This document shows, one piece after another, positions 15,511 to 23,221 of a DNA stretch of 64,000 nucleotides. The stretch covers positions 18,939 to 82,938 of the forward strand of contig JAHHUC010000001.1 in the NCBI GenBank assembly GCA_020024215.1, in the 5' to 3' direction. The notes beneath the pieces are model-generated. The model was not told the DNA's origin. It made no database searches and saw nothing but the letters and a program-made list of their open reading frames with translations. This DNA comes from Oscillospiraceae bacterium (GTDB lineage Bacteria; Bacillota; Clostridia; Oscillospirales; Ruminococcaceae). The translations under genes and the position numbers were made by a program. The first letter of the stretch is position 1. The number at the start of each line of letters is the position of its first letter.

Positions 15511-18030
15511 CTAATCCTTAAATATTCCGCCTTGCTTTATATCATCAAGGGTTATAAAGCCGGTTTGATTTTTGCTGTTTGTGTCCTCATCAGGTGCATC
15601 AGAGGCGCTGTCTGTCTTTTCCTCGGCTTCATTTTGAAATCTTCTTATTTTTACAGGCTCATGCTCCCTTTCTGCCTTTTCCCTTATCATTTTAGGCAGA
15701 TTTTCAAGCTGCATATTTTTCCTTACATTAAGAAGGAGATACAATATGAGAACAGCCAGAGAAATTGCAGAAATATAAAGTCCTGCTTTAAGTCCGGGCG
15801 TCATATAATCAAATCTTATTTCACTTTCGCCCTTGGGAACCCTCACCGCCATAAAGCCCACATTAGCCTTTTCTATTACGGCCTCCTTTTGGTTTACATA
15901 AGCGCTCCAGCCCTTGTCATAGGGGACAGAGAAAAATACAAGCCCCTCATTTTCGGCATTTATTTTGGCGGTAAAGCCTCTGTTGTCAAATTTGAAATAG
16001 TGGGCTGTATTCTCCTTTCTCCTTTGTATGCTCTCATTTACATGCTCAAAGCTAACATTGTAATAGGAAGCCTCATCCTCTATAAAGAGTATGTCGCTGT
16101 TTCTCTCTATGGCATCATCCTCAAGGCAGACAGCCGACAGCATATACCTCACCTTGTCCTCACCGCTTAGCTTGTCAAGCTCCTCCCTGCTTATGGCTGT
16201 ATCATACATAAAGCCCATAGGGATAAAATTATCATTTTCATATATGTTATATCCGTCATATTCTTTATAAAGTGTGTACCCCTCCATAGGCGGCTGGTCC
16301 TTCTCATCTGATTTTACAAAAAGATATTTTACAGATGTAAGCGGCCTCAGAGCCTCATAGCTGACAGAGGGCTTTGAGGAAACATCCCTCTTTATTCCCA
16401 CATAGGGATAAAATTCCATCACCGAGGGCGGAACTATGGAATGAAACGCCTGTATAGTCGGAAGATGCAGCATCATACCCATATTGTCCCTGCACTTATA
16501 AAAATCTGTTCTGAAAAATTCGTCATCAGGGAGAGAAAATTCCTCCCTGCCTTTTAAAACCATGCTCAGATATTCCTCATCCCTTGCCCTGTCGGATTTT
16601 CCCTCCGCAATATATCCCCAGCAGAACAAAACCACCAAGGCAGACACAGATATGGCAGAAAATTTGAAAAAATGCCTGCTGTTTTTAATTAAGAACAAAA
16701 GCATGAAGGACACAATAAGGCAGATTACAGCCACAAGCGAAAAGAATAAAAATGTTTTGAGGTCATCATAAATTCCCAGCCTGAAGGAATCGTTGTCCCC
16801 TCTTTCGGGGGACAGCCCAACACCTAAAATAATAGTCATGGTTATAAAGAAGGTCCAGATAAAGCCGGATTTTATTTCCTCGCTCAAAGAGAGCCTTTCT
16901 TCTAAAACTATTGCTGTGGCAATGACCAAAAACAGTATGGGCATATAAAACCATCTGGCATAATAAGAGCCGTTAAAGAGAACAAAGGCAGAATTGAAAA
17001 CCGGCACAAGGCTCATTATAAGTGAGGTTATTATTACCCTTTTTACAGTATCCTTTTTCCTGCTTTTGCAATAGGCGATGGTTCCTATGGTTGAAAAAAT
17101 GGGCAGCCAGGCAGAAAGAGATGCCCACTTTGCACCCATCTTTGGGAAAAAGGTGGGACGGCTTGGTATTTCCGGCGGAAGGAAAAAGCTTGTTATTATG
17201 GCAGGAAGCCTTTGCCTGAAGCCATAGGTCCACAAAAGGTCGCCGTTTATAAGCTTTCCTGTGCCCGTTCTGGGATTTCCCATTATGGCAAGGGCGGAGG
17301 GAATGAGCACAAAGCATGCCATCGCCAGACCTAAAACCGATTCGAGCACAATAGAAAGAAATTTTTTCCACGAGCGCCAGCTTTCGTCTGTCACAATCCT
17401 TATCATAACATATATGAACACAAAAACTGCTTCGCCTATAAAAAACCAATAGTTTACAATGGCGCTTACAAACACCATAAATGCAAACCATCCCTTTTTG
17501 TTGTTTTCGCAAAGCTCATCGAGAGAAGCCATGAGCAGAGGGAAAAACACCACCACATCATGGAAGTGGTTGAAGAAGATGTTGAAAATCATAAAGCCGG
17601 AAAAGGCATAAAGTATTGAGCCTAACACAGCAAAGCTTTTGTCTTTCACATATCTTTTTATATACAGATAGGAGGTCAAAGCAGCAAAAGCTGTCTTTAA
17701 AATCAAAAGCGGGCCCATAAGATAGGGAAGAAAGTCGGTTGGAAAAGGCAGCGTCAGCCAAAAAAATGGGGAAAACAGCAGATAAAAGCTGTATGAGCCT
17801 ATGAAATTGGCGCCTAAATCGGTGTAATTGTTCCAAAAGATGCTGCCCTCCTTCACCGCCTCATGGGCAAGCTTATAAAAGGGTATCTGCTGAACATTGT
17901 AATCTCCCATATAGACAAATATGCCGCCATTATATATAATGAATGGCAGGAAAACCAAAACGGAAATAAAAAATGCCCAAAGGAAGGATTTCTTCTCAAA
18001 GGAAAACTTTTTATTCATAAATTGATACAC
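15511..18030 (-). CDS. YfhO-family polytopic membrane protein (GT-C-like)
   Basis: An 839-residue membrane protein of the YfhO family. In other Firmicutes, YfhO-type proteins are linked to glycosylation of lipoteichoic acid or other envelope polymers and share the GT-C fold. Seen here: about a dozen hydrophobic segments in the first 450 residues, an early MGDYNVQQIPF (the acidic loop after helix 1 typical of GT-C enzymes), a large extracellular region (about 480-740), one further helix (about 745-765) and an acidic cytoplasmic tail. Start choice is uncertain (GTG at 18030 or ATG at 18018), since neither has an ideal ribosome site. The substrate is unknown. Confidence 0.75.
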   Translation of the reverse strand: MYQFMNKKFSFEKKSFLWAFFISVLVFLPFIIYNGGIFVYMGDYNVQQIPFYKLAHEAVKEGSIFWNNYTDLGANFIGSYSFYLLFSPFFWLTLPFPTDFLPYLMGPLLILKTAFAALTSYLYIKRYVKDKSFAVLGSILYAFSGFMIFNIFFNHFHDVVVFFPLLMASLDELCENNKKGWFAFMVFVSAIVNYWFFIGEAVFVFIYVMIRIVTDESWRSWKKFLSIVLESVLGLAMACFVLIPSALAIMGNPRTGTGKLINGDLLWTYGFRQRLPAIITSFFLPPEIPSRPTFFPKMGAKWASLSAWLPIFSTIGTIAYCKSRKKDTVKRVIITSLIMSLVPVFNSAFVLFNGSYYARWFYMPILFLVIATAIVLEERLSLSEEIKSGFIWTFFITMTIILGVGLSPERGDNDSFRLGIYDDLKTFLFFSLVAVICLIVSFMLLFLIKNSRHFFKFSAISVSALVVLFCWGYIAEGKSDRARDEEYLSMVLKGREEFSLPDDEFFRTDFYKCRDNMGMMLHLPTIQAFHSIVPPSVMEFYPYVGIKRDVSSKPSVSYEALRPLTSVKYLFVKSDEKDQPPMEGYTLYKEYDGYNIYENDNFIPMGFMYDTAISREELDKLSGEDKVRYMLSAVCLEDDAIERNSDILFIEDEASYYNVSFEHVNESIQRRKENTAHYFKFDNRGFTAKINAENEGLVFFSVPYDKGWSAYVNQKEAVIEKANVGFMAVRVPKGESEIRFDYMTPGLKAGLYISAISLAVLILYLLLNVRKNMQLENLPKMIREKAEREHEPVKIRRFQNEAEEKTDSASDAPDEDTNSKNQTGFITLDDIKQGGIFKD

Positions 18031-18111
18031 AACCTTTGCAAATTTTTAAAGCATAGCTATTGTATCATAAAATTTTAAAAATTTCACCATTTATTAAAGG
18101 AAAGTGAAAAT

Positions 18112-18966
18112 ATGGCATTGACCGACATAGGACAAATAAAGGACATCTTACAAAGACATGGATTTTCATTCAGCAAGGCCTTGGGGCAGAATTTTCTTAT
18201 AAATCCCGGTGTCTGCCCCAAAATGGCAGAAAGCGCCTGCGAGGATGAAGGCTTGGGCATATTGGAGATAGGCCCCGGCATAGGGGTTCTCACAGAGCAG
18301 CTTTCCATGCGTGCAAAAAAAGTAGTCTCATTGGAGCTGGACAAAAGACTTATACCCATTTTAAATGAGACATTAAGCCAAAGAGACAACGTAACAATTA
18401 TAAACGAGGACGTATTGACCTCTGACCTTCACTCCATCATAAGGGAGCATTTTCCCGGCATGAGGGTGTCTGTGTGTGCAAACCTCCCCTATTATATCAC
18501 AACCCCTGTTATAATGCGTTTTTTAGAGGAAAAGCTGCCCATCAGCTCGATGGTTTTGATGGTTCAGAAGGAATTTGCCCTAAGAATTTCATCCCCTCCC
18601 GGGACAAGGGACTGCGGAGCAATTTCAGCCTCGGTGTTCAACGTCTGCAATCCCCAATATCTCTTTGAGGTAAAAAGAGGCTCCTTCATGCCCATGCCAA
18701 ATGTGGATTCTGCGGTAATAAAGCTTAAATTGAGGGATAAGCCTGTTGTTGAAGAGGGCAGCGAGCTGTTTCCAAAGCTGGTAAGGGGAGCCTTCAGTCA
18801 AAGAAGAAAAAAGGCTGTCAACGCCCTTTCCTCCTTCTTTAATAAGGACAAGGCTGTTTTTGAAAGGGCGTTTGAAGAATGTAATCTTTCCTGCTCTGTG
18901 AGGGCAGAGGCTATAAGCATGGAAAATTGGAGGGATATTTCTGCATACCTTTCCACAAGGCTTTAA
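18112..18966 (+). CDS. rsmA: 16S rRNA dimethyladenosine transferase RsmA (KsgA)
   Basis: A 284-residue SAM-dependent enzyme that dimethylates A1518 and A1519 of 16S rRNA late in 30S assembly. Motifs: GQNFLINP, the SAM loop EIGPGIGVLT, VVSLELDKRL, and the catalytic NLPYYITTP, followed by the small helical C-terminal domain (RGAFSQRRKKAVNALS). AAAGGAAAGTG precedes the ATG. It diverges from the YfhO-like gene, with about 80 bp between them. Confidence 0.95.
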   Translation: MALTDIGQIKDILQRHGFSFSKALGQNFLINPGVCPKMAESACEDEGLGILEIGPGIGVLTEQLSMRAKKVVSLELDKRLIPILNETLSQRDNVTIINEDVLTSDLHSIIREHFPGMRVSVCANLPYYITTPVIMRFLEEKLPISSMVLMVQKEFALRISSPPGTRDCGAISASVFNVCNPQYLFEVKRGSFMPMPNVDSAVIKLKLRDKPVVEEGSELFPKLVRGAFSQRRKKAVNALSSFFNKDKAVFERAFEECNLSCSVRAEAISMENWRDISAYLSTRL

Positions 18967-19028
18967 AAAAGTTTGTGCAGCAAGATAAATAAGGCATAAC
19001 ACTTTATAAAAATGCAAGGAGAGTTGTA

Positions 19029-19817
19029 ATGAATCCGATATTGAAGGAAATTAAAAAAATAATTGATGAAAGCATAGCGCAGCACCTGCCGAATATAAAA
19101 GCAGCTAATCTTGAAAAAAACGGAGCAGTTTTTTATATGAACGGCAACAACGGCACAGAATTTGACTGGTATGTCAATGAAAAGCTGCCCAGCTTTATGG
19201 TGTTTTACAATAACAAGGACAATCTCGGCGCAGCAAAGCTGCTGCTTTACTCTGACGGAGGCATCGACCTTTACATATACGGAGAAAACGGCAAAAAGCT
19301 TGTTAAGGAGATAAGCTGCACAAGCTCTTATGACAAAAGTGATATATTCAAGCTGGCTGTAATGCTGAAAAAAGAGGCAGATGATATGGAGCTTTTTGAT
19401 GCCGACATAGCAATAGCGGCAGGCGACAGCAATGTATGCGACAGCACGATTGCAGAATTCAAAAGCCATGAAAAATATTATGATAAGGCAAGAAACAGAA
19501 AAAACATACTCAGCTGCTATGCCTATGTTTCAAAGATGATAACACAGGATGTCTATAAGGTCGGCTGTATGGAGAGGTTTCAGCCGCATGACACTGATGA
19601 CAGCGGCTGGTTTTTTGCCTGCGGAACAGAGGACGAAAATTATATGAATGACACAAAAAATCTGGAGCTGATTCCTGTGGGGATGCTCTGGCAGCAGTTT
19701 GACATGGATATTTTTCCATATATAGATATGCCCATAGGCTCACGTCTTATAAGAATATCCGAGGATGAATTTGAAGAGGATAAATACCAAAAGGAAATAT
19801 ACACGGCAAAAAGATAA
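19029..19817 (+). CDS. Unknown protein with a C-terminal Imm33/DUF2185-like domain
   Basis: A 262-residue soluble protein. The last 95 residues (about 165-258) read CYAYVSKMI...GYKVG-like (VYKVGCMER), DSGWFFACGTEDENYMND, and DIFPYIDMPIGSRLIR. They match the DUF2185/Imm33 pattern as I know it: SGW-x-F-x-x-G-D/T-E-x-x-x-Y-x-x-D, then D-I-x-P-x-(L/I)-D-x-P-(I/V)-G. Imm33 proteins are predicted immunity proteins of polymorphic toxin systems, but the fold is also used in general proteins. The N-terminal 160 residues are unrecognised and contain SFMVFYNNKDNLGAAKLLLYSDG. No toxin gene is adjacent. It follows rsmA by 62 bp and ends at a terminator. Confidence 0.6.
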   Translation: MNPILKEIKKIIDESIAQHLPNIKAANLEKNGAVFYMNGNNGTEFDWYVNEKLPSFMVFYNNKDNLGAAKLLLYSDGGIDLYIYGENGKKLVKEISCTSSYDKSDIFKLAVMLKKEADDMELFDADIAIAAGDSNVCDSTIAEFKSHEKYYDKARNRKNILSCYAYVSKMITQDVYKVGCMERFQPHDTDDSGWFFACGTEDENYMNDTKNLELIPVGMLWQQFDMDIFPYIDMPIGSRLIRISEDEFEEDKYQKEIYTAKR

Positions 19818-19820
19818 AAA

Positions 19821-19857
19821 ATCCGCCCCAGGGATTACCCAGAAGGCGGATATCAAA
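19821..19857 (+). terminator. Hairpin after the Imm33-domain gene
   Basis: A 7-bp stem ATCCGCC (19821-19827) with GGCGGAT (19845-19851). The loop itself can form GGG-ATTA-CCC. It sits directly at the stop codon; an A-run rather than a T-run follows on the plus strand, so the 19873 hairpin may be the main terminator. Confidence 0.5.
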
Positions 19858-19872
19858 AAATTTTTGCATTTT

Positions 19873-19911
19873 AAAGGAGGCATTGATTTATTTCATGCCT
19901 CCTTTGCTTTT
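19873..19911 (+). terminator. Intrinsic terminator
   Basis: An 11-bp perfect stem AAAGGAGGCAT (19873-19883) with ATGCCTCCTTT (19895-19905), then GCTTTT. Confidence 0.75.
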
Positions 19912-20191
19912 ATGGATTAGGCTTTAAAGACAAGGTGAGAAATAATGAAAAAATTTACCTTCGTGCCAAATTTTAAGGGGGGCTATCTGCCAGAAGGCGG
20001 CAAAATGCCCCCTTAAACAGTCATCCAAGTCCGCCCTTAAAGAGAAAGGGATATCCCCCTGCACTCTATGAGAATATCCCTTCAGCCTGCTCTTTGTTCT
20101 GATGCGACGCTTTTTTGTCAATTTGCAGTATTTTTTATAAGCCCCTGTGAGAGTTTTTCCTCCTTAAAGGGCGCACTTTTTTAAAATTTCC
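19912..20191. other. Non-coding stretch with a nested palindrome and a possible 23-codon frame
   Basis: ATG 19945 to TAA 20016 encodes 23 residues (MKKFTFVPNFKGG...) after AAGGTGAG. The frame overlaps a 9-bp inverted repeat, TTAAGGGGG (19973-19981) with CCCCCTTAA (20008-20016), that encloses GCC-AGAA-GGC. An imperfect inverted pair (CGCCCTTAAAGAG near 20032, CTCCTTAAAGGGCG near 20159) brackets the rest. I cannot tell a real small gene from a chance frame over a palindrome. Confidence 0.25.
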
Positions 20192-21175
20192 TTATTTTTT
20201 TAAAAGATTCAGCTTTTCCTTTGAATGGGAGGGATAATCTGCCTTATCACTTACATTTATTTCATAGGGCTTTGCAAAATAGGTGACATTATCAGCATAA
20301 ACATCCAGCCTTTTTACATCGCCTGTTCCGCCTAGGTGAACAGCCTCGGCTGCTATAACTGTTTTTGCAGAGGACTCTCTGTCAAGCGTGATATTTGAAA
20401 TCTCATTTGCATAGATGCTGTTTACATCGGCACAGCTCAAATCGGCATCTATCCACAGCACGCCGGGATTTTTTTCTATGAGAATTTCCTTAACTCCCTC
20501 AAAGGGGGCTTTGACGCCGCTTTCATCCAAATAGCAGCTGTTTTTCAAGGTGAGCCTTTCGATTGTGGAAGCACCGGAAACTATCACTTCATTTTCCCTG
20601 TTTGAGGTTATTATTTCAACCTCTCTTGCAGCTACATCGTGAAGTGTGAGCTTTTGGCAGCCTGAAACAACTATTTTCCCCTTTACAATCACATTTTGAA
20701 GGACTATGGGCTTATCCTTTGCCTCTGATGTTATGTAAAGGTTCTCGTTGAAGGTCCTGTTTCTGAGCGCAATGTTTCCGTTGGTGATATATCCGTTTTT
20801 GATTATTTCCTTTGCCTCGTAGGATGCCCCCTCCTTGTCAAAGACCTTTTGCTCAATAACCTGCTGCACAGGGGGGATATAGGGCCTTTTGGCAGGCTTT
20901 GGCTCTTGCTTTATTTGCTCCCTGCTCTCTTCTGAAGATGGCTGACTATCCTCGCTGCTTGTCTCTTCCTCCTCTTTTTCCGCATCAGGCTCGGATGAAG
21001 GCTGCTTTGTGCTTTCTGAAGCCTCTTGGCTTTGAGAGTCAGCAGAGGCGCTGACAGCCTGCGAGCCTTTTTTTTCCATAAGAGTTACGCCTACTAAAAC
21101 ACCCATAAGAACAATGAGTATTATCATCAAGATTATTATGAGGTTAAGCTGCTTTGATGACCCCTTGTTTCTCAT
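20192..21175 (-). CDS. Membrane-anchored extracellular protein with beta-solenoid-like repeats
   Basis: A 327-residue protein of no named family. A single hydrophobic segment at about residues 10-32 (LIIILMIILIVLMGVLVGV) looks like an uncleaved anchor. It is followed by a 60-residue linker rich in Ser, Glu and Gln, then a short proline-rich bridge (KRPYIPPVQQ). From about residue 130 to the end, short beta-strand-like units recur (IALRNRTFNENLYI, IVLQNVIVKGKIVV, LTLHDVAAREVEII), as in right-handed beta-helix surface proteins. The chosen start, ATG 21175, has AAAGGATG upstream; an in-frame start 12 codons earlier lacks one. It stands alone between terminators and a divergent miaB. It probably acts at the cell surface; no catalytic motif is visible. 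Confidence 0.6.
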   Translation of the reverse strand: MRNKGSSKQLNLIIILMIILIVLMGVLVGVTLMEKKGSQAVSASADSQSQEASESTKQPSSEPDAEKEEEETSSEDSQPSSEESREQIKQEPKPAKRPYIPPVQQVIEQKVFDKEGASYEAKEIIKNGYITNGNIALRNRTFNENLYITSEAKDKPIVLQNVIVKGKIVVSGCQKLTLHDVAAREVEIITSNRENEVIVSGASTIERLTLKNSCYLDESGVKAPFEGVKEILIEKNPGVLWIDADLSCADVNSIYANEISNITLDRESSAKTVIAAEAVHLGGTGDVKRLDVYADNVTYFAKPYEINVSDKADYPSHSKEKLNLLKK

Positions 21176-21302
21176 TTTTACACATCCTTTAATTCTTAAA
21201 TTTTTGTGCAATTATATCATCTTTTGTTGATTATAGCATAAAACGTCAAATAGTGAAACAGTTACAGGCTCTTTTACATCAAATTTATTGCTATTTTTCT
21301 AT

Positions 21303-21330
21303 TTTACATCGCAGTTCTTTATGATATAAT
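21303..21330 (+). promoter_or_regulatory. Promoter of the miaB operon
   Basis: TTTACA (21303-21308), a 16-bp spacer, and TATAAT (21325-21330), 32 bp before the miaB start. Confidence 0.65.
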
Positions 21331-21361
21331 ATTATAGAATATTCTATTTTAAGGTGACAAG

Positions 21362-22762
21362 ATGAAAAATATGAATTTAACCAATCCTGCAGGAGAAAAT
21401 ATGGAGGTGAGCCTGTGCAGCAAGGAGCTGGACAAGCTTTTTCCCAAGGGCAGAAAGGCCTATATACACTCCTTCGGATGTCAGCAGAATGTCTCTGACG
21501 GAGAGCATATAAGCGGAATTGTGCAGGCGCTGGGCTTTTCCTTCACAGATGAAGAAGATGATGCCGAGCTTATAATCTACAACACCTGCGCCGTAAGAGA
21601 AACCGCAGAGACAAAGGTTCTTGGGCATATAGGCGCATTAAAGGCCCTAAAGCAGAGAAAAAAGAATATGCTCATAATAATCTGCGGCTGCATGACACAA
21701 AGAAAAGAGATGCAGGAGAGAATAAAAAAGAGCTATCCCTTTGTGGATATTGTCTTTGGCACAAACAATTTAAAGCTTATACCAAGGCTTATATCAAGAA
21801 GGCTCAGCGAGGGAAAAAGGATATTTCACTCCGACATAGGCACACAGATAGAAGAGGGCCTCCCCATAGTGAGAGAGGACAGCTTTAAGGCCTATCTTCC
21901 CATCATGCAAGGCTGTGACAACTTCTGCTCCTACTGCATAGTCCCCTATGTAAAGGGCAGGGAGATGTCAAGAAGGCCTCAGGATATAATTGATGAGGCA
22001 GAAGCTCTTGTAAAAAACGGATGCAGGGAAATAACACTTTTAGGGACAAATGTAAATTCCTACGGAAAAAAGGAGGGGTATGACTTTCCAAAGCTTTTAA
22101 AAGCCATAGATGAGCTGGATGGGGACTTTTTCCTCAGCTTTATGACAAGTCATCCCAAGGACTGCACCAAGGAGCTTATTGATGTGGTTGCCCAAAGCAG
22201 GCACATATGCCACCATCTTCATCTGCCTGTGCAATCCGGCAGCAACGAAATATTAAAGAGGATGAACAGAAGCTACACAGTTGAAAAATATCTCTCACTG
22301 ATCGACTATGCAAGGAGCAAGATGGCTGATGTAAGCTTTTCAAGCGATATAATTGTGGGCTTTCCCAATGAGAGCGACAAGGATTTTGCAGATACACTTT
22401 CACTTATAGAAAAGGTCAGATACAATGCCCTTTTCACCTTCATCTATTCAAAGAGAAGCGGCACTCCTGCTGCAATTATGGAAGATGAAATCACCCACAG
22501 GGAAAAGGCCGTAAGAATGAACAGACTTCTTAAAATCCAGCAGAGGATAAGCCATGAGCTTAATTCTGAAAAGGTGGGAAGGCAGGAAAAGGTGCTGTTT
22601 GACTCCTATGACAGCGAGAACCGTCTGGCCGTGGGAAGAACAGGGGCAAATATTCTGACACTCTCTCAGACAGACACCGATGTGACAGGAAAAATGTGCC
22701 TTGTCACAATAAAGGAAGCTATGAGCGCCCAAATAAAGGGCGTAATAGATATAATCTACTAA
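21362..22762 (+). CDS. miaB: tRNA-2-methylthio-N6-dimethylallyladenosine synthase MiaB
   Basis: A 466-residue radical-SAM methylthiotransferase that adds the ms2 group to i6A37 of tRNAs reading UNN codons. The N-terminal UPF0004 domain binds one 4Fe-4S cluster through C40, C76 and C110 (FGCQQN, NTCAVRE, CGCM). The radical-SAM cluster is C185-x3-C189-x2-C192 (CDNFCSYC). A TRAM domain ends the protein. AAGGTGACAAG precedes the ATG. It heads a run that also contains miaA, which makes the i6A substrate of this enzyme. Confidence 0.95.
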   Translation: MKNMNLTNPAGENMEVSLCSKELDKLFPKGRKAYIHSFGCQQNVSDGEHISGIVQALGFSFTDEEDDAELIIYNTCAVRETAETKVLGHIGALKALKQRKKNMLIIICGCMTQRKEMQERIKKSYPFVDIVFGTNNLKLIPRLISRRLSEGKRIFHSDIGTQIEEGLPIVREDSFKAYLPIMQGCDNFCSYCIVPYVKGREMSRRPQDIIDEAEALVKNGCREITLLGTNVNSYGKKEGYDFPKLLKAIDELDGDFFLSFMTSHPKDCTKELIDVVAQSRHICHHLHLPVQSGSNEILKRMNRSYTVEKYLSLIDYARSKMADVSFSSDIIVGFPNESDKDFADTLSLIEKVRYNALFTFIYSKRSGTPAAIMEDEITHREKAVRMNRLLKIQQRISHELNSEKVGRQEKVLFDSYDSENRLAVGRTGANILTLSQTDTDVTGKMCLVTIKEAMSAQIKGVIDIIY

Positions 22763-22785
22763 ATTTAATGAAATGAGGAAAAAAT

Positions 22786-23190
22786 ATGGACGTTATTGCA
22801 ATGGCAAGAGAATTGGGCCACGCTATTCAGAACATGAACAGCTACAAGGAGATGATGAAGCTTTCTGATGAGTGCGACAGCGACAAGGAGCTTCAGTCAA
22901 TGGTGGAGGAATTCAACCGGCTCAAGGGCAGGATAAATCAGGAAATAATGAGCGATGAGAGAGATGATGACAAGATAGGTGAAATGGATAAAAGATTGAG
23001 AGAGGTCTATTCTGTCATCACCTCCAACCCAAAGATGAAGGCCTTGTCCGATGCAAAGGAAAACTTCGCCCAGACCTTCAACTATGTAAGCCAGATTATA
23101 ACAGCTTCTGCCAACGGAGAAAACCCCGACACAATTGAGCTGGTTGCAGGCTGCACAGGAAGCTGCTCCTCCTGCGGCGGCTGCCACTAA
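22786..23190 (+). CDS. YlbF/YmcA (Ric complex) family protein with a C-terminal cysteine cluster
   Basis: A 134-residue, mostly helical YlbF/YmcA-family protein. In Bacillus subtilis, YmcA (RicA), YlbF (RicF) and YaaT (RicT) form a complex carrying two 4Fe-4S clusters that tunes sporulation and competence and drives RNase Y-dependent mRNA processing. The C-terminus here, GCTGSCSSCGGCH, has cysteines 123, 127, 130 and 133, well placed for cluster binding. In B. subtilis ymcA also follows the miaB homologue and stands near mutS and mutL, so the context agrees. Whether it is RicA or RicF cannot be settled from the sequence. Confidence 0.8.
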   Translation: MDVIAMARELGHAIQNMNSYKEMMKLSDECDSDKELQSMVEEFNRLKGRINQEIMSDERDDDKIGEMDKRLREVYSVITSNPKMKALSDAKENFAQTFNYVSQIITASANGENPDTIELVAGCTGSCSSCGGCH

Positions 23191-23221
23191 TATTTAATTT
23201 TTCTTTTAAGGACGTGATTTT

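Noticed and set aside
15532..16170. 212-codon open frame on the plus strand
   Set aside because: It is antisense to the YfhO-like gene; hydrophobic content comes from the opposite strand's membrane helices.
16973..17512. 179-codon open frame on the minus strand
   Set aside because: It overlaps the YfhO-like gene in another frame and has no start signals.
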